Below are positions 53,070 to 62,655 of a DNA stretch of 64,000 nucleotides, piece after piece; the stretch's first letter is position 1, and each line of letters opens with the position of its first letter. Source of the DNA: Planctomyces sp. (GTDB lineage Bacteria; Planctomycetota; Planctomycetia; Planctomycetales; Planctomycetaceae); the NCBI GenBank assembly GCA_016795105.1, contig JAEUIH010000009.1, positions 62,001 to 126,000 on the forward strand, written 5' to 3'. The notes under the pieces were generated by a model. It had not been told where the DNA came from and made no database searches. It worked only from the letters and a program-made list of their open reading frames with translations. The position numbers were made by a program, and so were the translations under genes.

Positions 53070-55991
53070 CTACTCAACAAAGCGGAAATCGATGGAAGTA
53101 AACAGAGAATGGAAGACATCGGCCCAGGCAGATACGTTCGTTGAACCATGGTGGCTGAGGTAATCCCGAGTTTCGAGCAATTCACTGGTTGTGGGGCGGC
53201 GTCCGCACGTCATTAACCATGCGTGACTGATTGCATCATCTAAGTGCTCCTGCTGCACGTTGGTCTGTGCCAGAAAGTGCGACGCCGCCAGTTCAGCCTG
53301 TTCCAGAACAAACGGGCTGTTCATCAGGAACAACGACTGTGACGGCAGAGTACTTGTTGTTCGTTTTCCGGTTACCATGTTTGGATTTGCAATGTCAAAG
53401 ACGTCAAACAGATTGAGCATCGCGTTACGAAAGAAGGGTACGTAAATGCTTCTCGCGTTTGTTGGGTAGATGGTATGGTCGTAAACGTTATCGTATTCGG
53501 TAATCTTCCCGATTGTCCGTCCTCCTGTGATCTTCAGGTCAAGTGATCCACTGACCGTTAACATCGCATCACGAATCGACTCGGCCTCCAGCCTTCGACG
53601 GAAACCTCTGGTCAGCAGCAAATTGTCAGGGTCCTGAGTCGCCATATCACTGGAAGGAGCTGAAGAAATCCGAAATGTGCCTGACAGGCAGATTCGTCGA
53701 ATGAGCGACTTTGTTGACCAGTGGTCTTCATGCATGAAGGTCCATGCGAGGTAATCCAGCAGTTCCGGATGAGTTGGAAGTTGTCCGGTCGTCCCGAAGT
53801 TGTCCGGTGTCCGGACGATGCCTTCGCCGATAACATGTGTCCAAACCCGATTGACGAATACTCGTGCCGTCAAAGGATTTTCAGTCGATGCAACCCAGTT
53901 CGCGAGCTGAAGCCGCCCACTCTCCTTCGGAGGAATCGAAAACTGCCACTGTTCAGTGGGGAGCGTGACCCGCAGAACGCCGCGAGGGACAACAGGTCCC
54001 AGATTTCGAATTCCACCCCGAATGTGAACATGCCAGTCAGAAGGTTCCGCCTCATCTTGCACACTCATCGCAACATGAACCTCAGGTTTCAGGCGGTCAT
54101 GTTGTTTGAGCATTTCAGTGAGCTGCTTTTCCCGTTGTTTCAGTGAATCGGCGGCCGCCACTTGTGGATCCGACTGGTTGAGCAGCGCAACAGGAAGAAG
54201 TTGCACTGCATCAATGATGACATAACCTGGATCGGCACCTGCGGCATCGATTTCGATAGTGACAGGTTCGACGGTCGTCAATTGAAATCGGCCGAGTTCT
54301 GTCCACAGGCCGTCGATCACAGGAGGAACCGACTGGTTGATCGATAGTGATGTCGTCTCGTTACCCTGACTGATCCTGACCGGGACTCGTTTAGAGCGAC
54401 TTTCTGCTCCGTTGTAAGCGATACGAACAGAATACTCACCTTCTGCCGGAACCATGGCAGAAAAGCGAGCGATAGTGCCGGTTTTTGGCTGACCACTGTG
54501 TTTGTATCCCACATTCACATGATTGGGTACAAACGTAGATGACATCCATTCGCCGGTCAGTACGGCATCCGAATCATCCACGACGATTCCGGGAAGCTGA
54601 CTGGGGGTGACCGGGCCACCAATTGGGGGGCCTGAAAGCTGCTTTTGCAGACTGGCAATCTGCCTGCTCAGCTCATCATGTTCTGCCTGCCATTTCTGCA
54701 TGACGGATTTGTCATAGCCGGTTCGAAGTGGAGCCATCACATAACCACTTACATTCCCTGGAGTCAGCACCTTTGTGCTGCGGAGGATTCCGGCAAGAGC
54801 GTAGTAGTCATTCGTTGGGATTGGATCAAACTTGTGATCATGACATCTGGCACAGCCGAGCGTCATTCCCAGAAAAGTGCGGCCCAGTGATTCAATTTGC
54901 TCATCGACCACATCCATTCGGAGCGCTTCTTTGTCCTGCTCTTCGTAGTTGATGGCTCCAAGGATCAGGTAACCGGACCCAATGATCTGTTGATCATGAT
55001 GTTCATCAGATTCAAACGGCAGCTTATCACCCGCAAGGTGCTCCCGGACCAGTTGGTTGTAAGGTTTGTCATGATTGAATGAATCAATGATATAGTCGCG
55101 AAACCGCCATGCATGCGGGAACATGAGGCTTCGGCCACCGCCGCTGGATTCTGCGAATCGAGTAACATCCAGCCAGTGTCTGCCCCAACGTTCTCCGAAG
55201 TGCCGTGACTCGAGAAGCCGATCGACTGTGTTTTCGATTGCTTTGTCAGGTGATTGTTGCCACTGTTCTTCAAATGCATCAATTTGGGAAGGTGCCGGTG
55301 GCAGGCCGGTGAGTACGAAGTGAAGGCGACGAATCATAACATCGGGAGTCGCCGGGGCGGCGACAGTCACATTATGCTGTTGTTGGTGAGCGGCAATGTA
55401 GCGATCAATGTCAGATTGCACCCAGGCTTCATTGACATCTGGCACGTTCGGTTTTGTTACTGGCTGAAAGCTCCAGAACTTTCGTCCCTCTTCCAGATTC
55501 ATTACCTGTTTTGGGGTGACGGGCTTTCCATCACGCGGGTCGGCAGCACCGGAGTCAATCCAGGCTCTAAAGTCGCTGAGTACCTGTTCCGGCAATTTTT
55601 GATCGGGAGGCATTTCAAACGACTCGTGCCGCATGGCCTGCATCAGCAGACTTCCGTCAGAATCACCCGGTACAATTGCCGGACCTGAATCACCGCCCAT
55701 TAGCAGGCCCTGTCTTGAGTCGACCTGAAGGCCTCCCTTGATCGATTTCGCAGCAGAGCTGTGGCATTCATAGCAGTGTTCTGCAAGGATCGGCCGGATT
55801 TTTGACTCGAAGAATTCGAGTTGCTGGCTTTCAGGCGGAGCTTCCTGAGCGGTGGCGTTCAAATCTGTAGAGACTGACAACCACAAAACGGCCGTCAGAA
55901 CACACCTTCCAGCCTGTTTCAGTAACGGTCCCGGGATAAAATCCCGACTGACGTTCCCGATGAGGTGATGTTCAGAAGTCACGACTGACAT
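53070..55991 (-). CDS. Planctomycete cytochrome c protein with golvesin-like insertion (cluster 2)
   Basis: ATG 55991 gives 973 residues; an in-frame start five codons upstream is also possible. The signal region spans residues 25-50. CYECH (73-77) is the first haem motif, and CARCH in DUF1549 is the second. WGRHWLDVTRFAESSGG marks DUF1549; ARVFVNRVWTHVIGEGIV and PSQSLFLMNSPFV mark DUF1553. Between the two (about 490-640) lies a beta-rich domain ending GADPGYVIIDAVQLLP, resembling a golvesin C-terminal-like carbohydrate-binding module. This insertion is absent from the cluster 1 homologue. Periplasmic location is likely, and a polysaccharide-binding role is inferred. Confidence 0.92.
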   Translation of the reverse strand: MSVVTSEHHLIGNVSRDFIPGPLLKQAGRCVLTAVLWLSVSTDLNATAQEAPPESQQLEFFESKIRPILAEHCYECHSSAAKSIKGGLQVDSRQGLLMGGDSGPAIVPGDSDGSLLMQAMRHESFEMPPDQKLPEQVLSDFRAWIDSGAADPRDGKPVTPKQVMNLEEGRKFWSFQPVTKPNVPDVNEAWVQSDIDRYIAAHQQQHNVTVAAPATPDVMIRRLHFVLTGLPPAPSQIDAFEEQWQQSPDKAIENTVDRLLESRHFGERWGRHWLDVTRFAESSGGGRSLMFPHAWRFRDYIIDSFNHDKPYNQLVREHLAGDKLPFESDEHHDQQIIGSGYLILGAINYEEQDKEALRMDVVDEQIESLGRTFLGMTLGCARCHDHKFDPIPTNDYYALAGILRSTKVLTPGNVSGYVMAPLRTGYDKSVMQKWQAEHDELSRQIASLQKQLSGPPIGGPVTPSQLPGIVVDDSDAVLTGEWMSSTFVPNHVNVGYKHSGQPKTGTIARFSAMVPAEGEYSVRIAYNGAESRSKRVPVRISQGNETTSLSINQSVPPVIDGLWTELGRFQLTTVEPVTIEIDAAGADPGYVIIDAVQLLPVALLNQSDPQVAAADSLKQREKQLTEMLKQHDRLKPEVHVAMSVQDEAEPSDWHVHIRGGIRNLGPVVPRGVLRVTLPTEQWQFSIPPKESGRLQLANWVASTENPLTARVFVNRVWTHVIGEGIVRTPDNFGTTGQLPTHPELLDYLAWTFMHEDHWSTKSLIRRICLSGTFRISSAPSSDMATQDPDNLLLTRGFRRRLEAESIRDAMLTVSGSLDLKITGGRTIGKITEYDNVYDHTIYPTNARSIYVPFFRNAMLNLFDVFDIANPNMVTGKRTTSTLPSQSLFLMNSPFVLEQAELAASHFLAQTNVQQEHLDDAISHAWLMTCGRRPTTSELLETRDYLSHHGSTNVSAWADVFHSLFTSIDFRFVE

Positions 55992-56273
55992 GCGACAGAA
56001 CCCCATAGATTTCAGTTGCGAAACAAAACTTCATCATCGTACTGATGTTCGGTCGCGGTTGACGAGACTTCATTTCGTAACATCCGCGAATCGGGAGAAA
56101 TCGATCCTTCGGATTATGTCGTCTGTGACATGTTTTTGGAAATTATGAACCCTGCGAAATGGCCGTTCGACTGCATCTCAGGACAATTTCGCCAAATTGC
56201 GAGCTTACAAAGGTTGGCTTGAGAATGGATAAATCTGCTATGTTTCGCTCTCCCGGAATCAGGCAGAGAGAAC

Positions 56274-57482
56274 GTGACCGAAACTCGACCATTTTCAATA
56301 TTTCGATTTGTACTGCTGGTGTCATGCACTCATGCCATGGTGCATCTGCTGGAGCAGTCAATCGCCAGCGTTGAACAGGTTGTTTCAACCGATTTTGATC
56401 TGTCGATGCAGCAGTCGGGGCTTCTGAGCACCTCATTTCGGATCAGCTACGGACTTGGGGCAGTACTGGCGGGAATGCTGGCGGATCGTCTGGGTTCACA
56501 GCGAGTGCTTGGGCTATATCTTGCTGGTTCTGCGGTAATCTGTGTGTCTTTGGTGATAGCACCGTGGCGAAGTCTGCTTTATCCGCAACTGTTTTTGCTG
56601 GGGTGTTTTGCGAGCATGTACCATCCTGCCGGATTGGCACTGTTATCGAAGACGCTGGCGCCTGGTGATCGAGTTCGCGCTTTGGGTATGCATGGCGTGT
56701 TTGGCTCGACGGGGATTTCGAGTGCTCCATTCCTTGCTGGTATTGCACTTTCAATTCCGATGGTTGGCTGGCGCGGCTACTACATGTTTCTGGCAATCGG
56801 CTGCAGTCTGCTTGCGTTTCTGGTCATGACTCGACTTCATTCAGGTACGCAGGGGCAACAACTTTCCATGAGCGGTCAGGCGCCCTTGGCCCGACTTCAC
56901 CGCTTTCCATTTTTTGCACTCGTCCTTTCGTCCGGGACATCGGGGATCGTCTATGGTGGTTACCTTCACTTTCTAACGCGATATCTGAGCGAAGTGGATG
57001 GGATCGCTGCGATGTTTTCGTCGAGTGCAGACAGTCGAACAACATCTGCGAGTTACTTTGCGGCGATAGTGCTGATGTCCGGAGCCGTGGGGCAGTGGAT
57101 CGCTGGTCGGCTGGCAAAGCCTCGTCATTTGGCAATACTTCTTTCGTTAGTGTATGCGGGGAATGCACCGTTTCTTTGGTGGATGTCATTTGCAGAAGGC
57201 TGGGATCGTCTTACTGCGACCTGCCTGATGGCTTTCATCCACTTCATGAATCAACCTCTCTATAACAGTCTGCTTCCCGAATACATTCCAACAGCAAAAC
57301 GAAGTACCTGGTTTGGATTCAGTAACATGATGGGCTTTGGGCTCGGGGCAATCGGACCGTTCATCCTCGGTTCGTTTACCGATTACCGAGATGCGTATGC
57401 GTTTCTTGCAGTCTTGTCGCTGATCGCCGCTGTCTTTCCGCTGGTTGTCTGGTTTACATCCCGCTCAAAGTCACTCTCATGA
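56274..57482 (+). CDS. Major facilitator superfamily transporter
   Basis: This 402-residue protein has a GTG start with AGAGAG upstream. About twelve membrane spans are visible. The loop 2-3 motif LAGMLADRLGSQRVL (D-R-x-G-S form) is the MFS signature. The first spans include FVLLVSCTHAMVHLLEQS. Nearby genes (enolase-superfamily enzyme, LutABC) suggest import of an organic acid or sugar acid, but a drug or siderophore exporter of the same subgroup cannot be excluded. The stop overlaps the next ATG by four bases (ATGA). The 267-base gap upstream faces the divergent cytochrome gene. Confidence 0.9.
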   Translation: MTETRPFSIFRFVLLVSCTHAMVHLLEQSIASVEQVVSTDFDLSMQQSGLLSTSFRISYGLGAVLAGMLADRLGSQRVLGLYLAGSAVICVSLVIAPWRSLLYPQLFLLGCFASMYHPAGLALLSKTLAPGDRVRALGMHGVFGSTGISSAPFLAGIALSIPMVGWRGYYMFLAIGCSLLAFLVMTRLHSGTQGQQLSMSGQAPLARLHRFPFFALVLSSGTSGIVYGGYLHFLTRYLSEVDGIAAMFSSSADSRTTSASYFAAIVLMSGAVGQWIAGRLAKPRHLAILLSLVYAGNAPFLWWMSFAEGWDRLTATCLMAFIHFMNQPLYNSLLPEYIPTAKRSTWFGFSNMMGFGLGAIGPFILGSFTDYRDAYAFLAVLSLIAAVFPLVVWFTSRSKSLS

Positions 57483-58672
57483 AGATTCGCAGTCTGACAG
57501 TATTTCAAATTCCTGTAGTCCTTCGAAAACCGGTACGTCATGCGTCTCATGAACGAAGTGACAACGAGACGTTTTTGGTTCGTTGTGAACTTTCGGACGG
57601 GGCCGTCGGCTGGGGCGAAGGATTGCCACGCACCTATGTAACGGGGGATTCGACAGCTTCTTCGTGGCGGCATTTTGAGGCAGCTCGATTCAGTGAGCTG
57701 CGGGATGCACCATGGAATTCACCGGACGAAGCGTTCCGGGTGATTCATTCCTGGCACCTGAGCGAAGTCCTGCCGGATCCCGGAATTTCAGTTCGCGAAT
57801 GCTTTGGCAACCCGGTTCGTTGTGCGGTTGAGCTTTCTATTCTGGATGCTGTGTGTCGGTCTGCATCGGTCAGTGTTAGTGATGTAATCAGTCGGATGCC
57901 GGAGTTCGGAACAGTCACGGAGCAGAGCGAAGTGGTCTATTACAGTGGGGCGGTCACATCGATGTCGCCCAGAAAGCAACTGCTTTCTGCTCTGAAAATG
58001 CGATTGTTTGGCTTTCGACAGGTGAAAGTGAAAGTCGGTACCGAGGGTGTCGATGATCAGGGCATCATGCGTCGGGTGCGAAGAATCGTGGGGCCACGCG
58101 TCGATCTGAGGATTGATGCCAATGAAGCCTGGAAACCAGAAGAAGTTGCTGACCGAATGCGGCCCTTGTTACGTTATCAGCCAACCAGCCTTGAACAACC
58201 GGTGGCCCATTCCGAAGTGGCGCAGTTAAGTGAAGTCAGGCACCATTTGGGTGTTCCGGTGATGCTCGACGAATCTCTGTGTTGTCTTGAGGATGGCGAA
58301 CGGGCGATTCAGAGCCAATGGTGCGATTTATTCAATATACGGTTATCAAAATGTGGAGGTTTGTACCGATCGGCGCAGCTTGCCGTTCTGGCAAAGGCAC
58401 ATGGGCTTGGATATCAGCTTGGCTGCCAGGTTGGAGAAACCGGCATTCTGTCAGCCGCGGGCCGGCAGTTTGCCTGTTCAATCGGCGGAATTCGGTACCT
58501 TGAAGGCAGTTTTGATCGTTTTTTGGTCAGAGAAGCTCTGACCAAAGAGGACCTGACGTTTCGATATGGGGGGCGTGCTCCTCGACTGAAGGGGCCCGGA
58601 CTGGGGATGACAGTGAACGAATCCACAATTCGGAAGATTCAGGTTCGAGAGATGCCATTGATTCGCCCATAA
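57479..58672 (+). CDS. Enolase-superfamily enzyme, muconate-lactonizing/epimerase subgroup
   Basis: This 397-residue protein has the capping domain (1-130) and barrel. The catalytic landmarks of the MLE subgroup are present: the first base KVKVG (K-x-K pattern), metal ligands in RIDANEAW (Asp), LEQPVAH (Glu) and MLDESLC (Asp), and the second Lys in NIRLSKCGG, followed by GCQVGETGILSAAG. Two opposed lysines suit 1,1-proton transfer such as epimerisation, cycloisomerisation or o-succinylbenzoate-type dehydration. It is translationally coupled to the MFS gene, so it probably acts on the transported compound. LutA follows after 79 bases. Confidence 0.88.
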   Translation: MKIRSLTVFQIPVVLRKPVRHASHERSDNETFLVRCELSDGAVGWGEGLPRTYVTGDSTASSWRHFEAARFSELRDAPWNSPDEAFRVIHSWHLSEVLPDPGISVRECFGNPVRCAVELSILDAVCRSASVSVSDVISRMPEFGTVTEQSEVVYYSGAVTSMSPRKQLLSALKMRLFGFRQVKVKVGTEGVDDQGIMRRVRRIVGPRVDLRIDANEAWKPEEVADRMRPLLRYQPTSLEQPVAHSEVAQLSEVRHHLGVPVMLDESLCCLEDGERAIQSQWCDLFNIRLSKCGGLYRSAQLAVLAKAHGLGYQLGCQVGETGILSAAGRQFACSIGGIRYLEGSFDRFLVREALTKEDLTFRYGGRAPRLKGPGLGMTVNESTIRKIQVREMPLIRP

Positions 58673-58751
58673 TCCGGCAGGCAACCCGTGATGATTCGGT
58701 TACAATTTCGGAAGAGTTGCAGAAGCGAGGGCGTCAGAAAGCGAAGTTTGA

Positions 58752-59519
58752 ATGAAAGTAGCACTGTTCATACCCTGTTACGTGGATCAGTTCTATCCGA
58801 ATGTCGGAATGGCGACTGTTGCTGTTCTGGAACATTTTGGCGTTGAACATGAGTTCCCGCTGAGTCAAACATGTTGTGGTCAGCCAATGGCGAACAGCGG
58901 CTGCATGCCGGAAGCGAAACCACTGGCAGAGCGATTTGTGGAAGTCTTTGACGGCTTTGATTACATCGTGGCTCCATCCGGAAGCTGTGTATCCATGGTT
59001 CGTCATCACTACGAAGAATACTTCGATCACAACGATACTCGATCGCGCAAGGTCCGTGAGAATACTCTGGAGCTCAGCGAGTTTTTGACTCGTGTCCTTG
59101 GAGTGACAACGGTGTTTGGATCGTTTCCGCATCAGGTGGGTATTCATCAGAGTTGTCATGGGCTGAGAGAATTGCGACTGGCGTCTTCGTCTGAGGTGAT
59201 GAAGAAGCGAGATGATCTTCTGAAGACCCTCCTCGGCAACCTCGATGGAATTCGCTTTTCGCAACTTGCACGCAAGGATGAGTGTTGCGGGTTTGGTGGT
59301 ACGTTTGCTGTAGCAGAGGAGGCCGTTTCCTGCATGATGGGCGACGATCGAGTGAACGATCACGTTCAGGCGGGCACGGAAGTACTGACGGCTGGTGATA
59401 TGTCCTGTCTGATGCATCTGGAAGGCATCATTCGCAGGCAAAAGCGGAAGATTCGAGTCATGCATTTTGCTGAAATCCTTGCGGAGGCTGTCAATGTCCC
59501 ATCCACCGCTCGCCGCTGA
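58752..59519 (+). CDS. lutA: LutA-type Fe-S oxidoreductase subunit of L-lactate utilisation
   Basis: This 255-residue protein has two CCG-type cysteine-rich motifs, SQTCCGQPMANSGC (about residue 35) and KDECCGFGGTFA (about residue 178), and the N-terminal ALFIPCYVDQFYP. This matches LutA/YkgE, which supplies special Fe-S cofactors to the LutABC lactate dehydrogenase complex. Start site spacing is weak. It is followed by lutB (starting inside its last 26 bases) and lutC, in the standard order A-B-C. The complex oxidises L-lactate to pyruvate at the membrane. Confidence 0.95.
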   Translation: MKVALFIPCYVDQFYPNVGMATVAVLEHFGVEHEFPLSQTCCGQPMANSGCMPEAKPLAERFVEVFDGFDYIVAPSGSCVSMVRHHYEEYFDHNDTRSRKVRENTLELSEFLTRVLGVTTVFGSFPHQVGIHQSCHGLRELRLASSSEVMKKRDDLLKTLLGNLDGIRFSQLARKDECCGFGGTFAVAEEAVSCMMGDDRVNDHVQAGTEVLTAGDMSCLMHLEGIIRRQKRKIRVMHFAEILAEAVNVPSTARR

Positions 59520-60885
59520 ATTCACGGCAAACCGCAGTCGTGCTCATTGGCATGACAAGGCACTTTGGTTTGTTCGTGAGAAGCGAGACCGAATGGCAAA
59601 CAGTGTTCCTGAATGGGAACAGCTGCGGGAGCACGCTTCGGCGATTAAAATGCATACTGTCTCCCAGCTGCCGCTCTATCTGGAACAGTTTGAACGGAAT
59701 GCTCTTGCTCTTGGCGTTCACGTGCATTGGGCAGAGACAGCCGAAGACCATAACAGGATCGTACTGGAGATCCTGCAGCGGCATTCTGTAAAACGCATCG
59801 TGAAAAGTAAGTCGATGCTGACTGAGGAGTGTCATCTCAATCCATTTCTGGAGAAGAATGGGATTGAGGTTGTTGACACGGACCTTGGAGAACGGATTGT
59901 CCAGCTTCGCAACGAACCGCCCAGCCATATTGTTCTTCCGGCAATTCACATTCGGAAGGAGGAGGTTGGGGAGTGTTTTCATGAACACCTCGGAACAGAG
60001 AAGGGAGCTTCCGATCCTGCGTATCTGACAGAAGCTGCTCGAGGTCATTTACGACAGAAATTCTGTCAGGCAGATGCCGGGATCACCGGAGTAAACTTTG
60101 CAATCGCGGAAACTGGTGGCATTGTTGTCTGCACGAATGAAGGAAACGCGGACCTTGGGGTTTCGCTTCCGAAAGTGCACATTGCCTGTATGGGAATCGA
60201 GAAACTGATTCCTCGGGTCAGTGATCTGGCAGTGTTTCTTAGACTCCTTGCAAGATCAGCAACGGGCCAGCCAATTACGACGTATTCATCACATTTTCAC
60301 GGTCCGCGTCCAGGTTGTGAACTGCATGTAGTTCTGGTAGACGATGGTCGCAGCGGGATTATCCAGAGTTCAGAGTTTCGAAGGAGTTTGAGCTGTATTC
60401 GTTGTGGCGCGTGTATGAATACGTGTCCGGTTTACAGGCGCAGTGGCGGACACAGTTATGAGTCAACCGTACCCGGCCCGATCGGCTCCATTCTGGCTCC
60501 GCTTAAGGACTCGGAAAAACACTCCAGTCTGCCGTTCGCATGCAGCCTGTGTGGATCCTGCACGGATGTTTGTCCTGTGAAAATCGACCTGCATCATCAG
60601 TTGCTGGCGATGCGAGGACTCCTGGGGCAGCGTCGGCTGATTGCGACATCCAAGAAGCTCTCGATGAAGTTTGTCGCTGGCATCATGAAGCGGACATGGT
60701 TGTTCAACCTGCTTGGCAAATTTGCGAGGCTTTCGCTGAGAGTGCTTCCTCGATTCGCGATCTATCATCGATTCAATCCATGGGGTCGACAGAGGGAACT
60801 TCCGGAGGCACCTGCAAAGTCATTCCGTCAAATGTACGCGGATCGAAAGTCCACGGCTTCGAATCCGGGAGACAAGTCCAAATGA
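59494..60885 (+). CDS. lutB: LutB-type iron-sulfur subunit of L-lactate utilisation
   Basis: ATG 59494 has GGAGG eight bases upstream and overlaps the lutA end by 26 bases. The 463-residue protein has the LUD domain (about 70-300; GITGVNFAIAETGGIVVCTN, SSHFHGPRPG) followed by two [4Fe-4S] motifs, CIRCGACMNTCPVY and CSLCGSCTDVCPVK, and a C-terminal helical tail. This is the complete LutB/YkgF layout. It transfers electrons from lactate oxidation to the quinone pool, presumably with LutA and LutC. The overlap with lutC is four bases. Confidence 0.95.
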   Translation: MSHPPLAAEFTANRSRAHWHDKALWFVREKRDRMANSVPEWEQLREHASAIKMHTVSQLPLYLEQFERNALALGVHVHWAETAEDHNRIVLEILQRHSVKRIVKSKSMLTEECHLNPFLEKNGIEVVDTDLGERIVQLRNEPPSHIVLPAIHIRKEEVGECFHEHLGTEKGASDPAYLTEAARGHLRQKFCQADAGITGVNFAIAETGGIVVCTNEGNADLGVSLPKVHIACMGIEKLIPRVSDLAVFLRLLARSATGQPITTYSSHFHGPRPGCELHVVLVDDGRSGIIQSSEFRRSLSCIRCGACMNTCPVYRRSGGHSYESTVPGPIGSILAPLKDSEKHSSLPFACSLCGSCTDVCPVKIDLHHQLLAMRGLLGQRRLIATSKKLSMKFVAGIMKRTWLFNLLGKFARLSLRVLPRFAIYHRFNPWGRQRELPEAPAKSFRQMYADRKSTASNPGDKSK

Positions 60886-61505
60886 GTTCCGCGTCGAAGA
60901 ACAGTGCCGCACGTGAAGCCATTCTCAGAAGGGTTAGGGCGGCGCTGCCGCAGTCAACTCCTCTTCCTGAACTGCCTGCCTCCGGACCATGGCAGACGTT
61001 TGAAGATCCAACGACCCGTTTTCGGGAAGTGCTCGAGAGTGTTGGTGGTCTGATGGTTCGTGTGCCTGATGTCGGGGCAGCGGATGCATGGCTTAGAGAC
61101 TTTGAACCGTGGAAGAAGTCAGCAACTCGCCTGACAGTCATTCCCGGTCTCGGTGATTCAACCCTCGATTTGAACAGTATTGATGACCCCCATGCTTTGG
61201 AACATGTGGGATTTGCGGTTCTGAAAGGACACTTTGGTGTTGCGGAAAATGCAGCGGTTTGGGTCACTGACGCAGACGTAAGGCATCGCGTTCTGTACTT
61301 CATTCCTCAACACATGGCACTCGCGATCCCTGCTTCGCAGATTGTCAACAACATGCACGAAGCATACGGCCGCATTCAGGTTGGTGGCTATCCGTTTTCC
61401 GGTTTCATCTCAGGCCCCTCAAAGACGGCCGACATTGAACAGTCACTTGTTATCGGAGCACATGGCGCACGATCGCTTGTGGTATTTCTGATTGAAGAGT
61501 GGTAA
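60882..61505 (+). CDS. lutC: LutC-type LUD-domain protein of L-lactate utilisation
   Basis: ATG 60882 overlaps the lutB stop (ATGA) and gives 207 residues. An open frame extends upstream inside lutB but is not coding. Landmarks are REAILRRVRAALPQS at the start and the LUD core: VLKGHFGVAENAAVWVTDAD, LAIPASQIVNNMHEAY, and FISGPSKTADIEQSLVIGAHG, which is the most conserved LutC signature. The third subunit of LutABC. It converges on the enolase-superfamily gene, with ten bases between the stops. Confidence 0.95.
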   Translation: MSSASKNSAAREAILRRVRAALPQSTPLPELPASGPWQTFEDPTTRFREVLESVGGLMVRVPDVGAADAWLRDFEPWKKSATRLTVIPGLGDSTLDLNSIDDPHALEHVGFAVLKGHFGVAENAAVWVTDADVRHRVLYFIPQHMALAIPASQIVNNMHEAYGRIQVGGYPFSGFISGPSKTADIEQSLVIGAHGARSLVVFLIEEW

Positions 61506-61515
61506 CGAACAGCAG

Positions 61516-62655
61516 TCACTTTGACCGGAAGACTGTTGATGCAGCGGAATACTGTTTTAATCGGCTGGCATCAATGTCGACTCCCAGTCCCGGCAGTTCG
61601 GGAATTGTGAGCAGTCCTTCATTGTCGATTACAAATGGCTGAGTGGTGAGCTGATCGATATAGAGGCAGGGTGTCAGATATTCGACGTACCTTGCGACAG
61701 GAATTGCGGCACTAAACTGCAGGTCTGCTGCCAGGCCAACGGCTGTATTCCATCCGTGAGGCACAACAGTGACATTGTGGTCAAAGGCAAGTGCAGCGAT
61801 TCGCCGAGATTCCGTGAGCCCTCCATTTTTCGTGCAGTCCGGCTGAATGATGTCAACGGCCCGTCGTTCAATCCATGGCTGGAAAGCCTGCCGTCGTGTC
61901 AGAACCTCACACCCCGAGATCGGTACCGGGGAGGATCGCGTTAATTCTATGTAGCCCTCAATGTCATCGGGTGGAAGCGGTTCTTCGAACCATGTGATGT
62001 CATAGTTTGCAAGCATTCTTGCGGTCTCACGAGCCCAGTTGGTTCCGTGAGGCCAGAACTGTTCGCTGCCGCCGGCATCGACCATCAGTTCAACGCTGTC
62101 ACCGACCGTTTGACGAGCGGTTTTGACGAGTAATTCATCGAACTTACGACTTCGTCTGCCGAAGGGACGCCAACCCATTTTGATGGCCTTAAATCCGGCA
62201 GCGACAGTTGTCTCAAGTGTCTGAGCGAGTGCGTCAGGTTCATCAAAGAGAATTGAACCGTATGGCTTAATGCGCTGTCGATAGTTTCCACCCAGCAGAC
62301 GCGAGACTGGCTGTCGGCAGGCTTTCCCCATGATGTCCCAGAGGGCGATGTCGATTCCGCTGATTGCATGTTCGACGGCTCCACCGCGTCCCTGCCAGAA
62401 ACTGGATTGCCGGAGCATTTCCGAAACGCGTTCCGGTTCAACGGCAGACTGTCCGCGGAGCAGTGGCCAGAGCAAAGCGACAGCGCCCTGAACCAGAGTA
62501 CCAGACGTGAAACAGCTCCCCCAGCCGTAGATCCCTTCGTCTGTGCGAACCTGAACTAAGGTATGAAGATTTTCCTGCGGTTCGTGCCCCTGAGGCCACC
62601 CGCCATCGACGGTTGCACCTGTCAGAGGAAAGACTTCAACTTCGACAATCTTCAT
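61516..62655 (-). CDS. Enolase-superfamily enzyme, mandelate racemase subgroup (putative sugar-acid dehydratase)
   Basis: ATG 62655 overlaps the upstream SMP-30 gene stop by four bases; 379 residues. Metal ligands appear in MVDAGG (Asp), WFEEPLPP (Glu) and ISGCEVL (Glu). The barrel has IKMGWRPFG and the mandelate-racemase-type His/Asp pair in IIQPDCTKNGG and VVPHGWNTAVG. MR-subgroup enzymes with this His mostly dehydrate or epimerise sugar acids (for example rhamnonate, galactonate or fuconate), giving 2-keto-3-deoxy acids. Coupling to an SMP-30-type lactonase supports a lactone to acid to keto-acid sequence. Confidence 0.88.
   Translation of the reverse strand: MKIVEVEVFPLTGATVDGGWPQGHEPQENLHTLVQVRTDEGIYGWGSCFTSGTLVQGAVALLWPLLRGQSAVEPERVSEMLRQSSFWQGRGGAVEHAISGIDIALWDIMGKACRQPVSRLLGGNYRQRIKPYGSILFDEPDALAQTLETTVAAGFKAIKMGWRPFGRRSRKFDELLVKTARQTVGDSVELMVDAGGSEQFWPHGTNWARETARMLANYDITWFEEPLPPDDIEGYIELTRSSPVPISGCEVLTRRQAFQPWIERRAVDIIQPDCTKNGGLTESRRIAALAFDHNVTVVPHGWNTAVGLAADLQFSAAIPVARYVEYLTPCLYIDQLTTQPFVIDNEGLLTIPELPGLGVDIDASRLKQYSAASTVFRSK

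Noticed and set aside
58701-58706. TACAAT as a lutA -10 box
   Set aside because: No acceptable -35 at 16-18 bases, so support is too weak to list.
58734-59525. 263-codon minus-strand frame opposite lutA
   Set aside because: LutA is unmistakable and the antisense frame ends exactly with the gene boundaries by chance.
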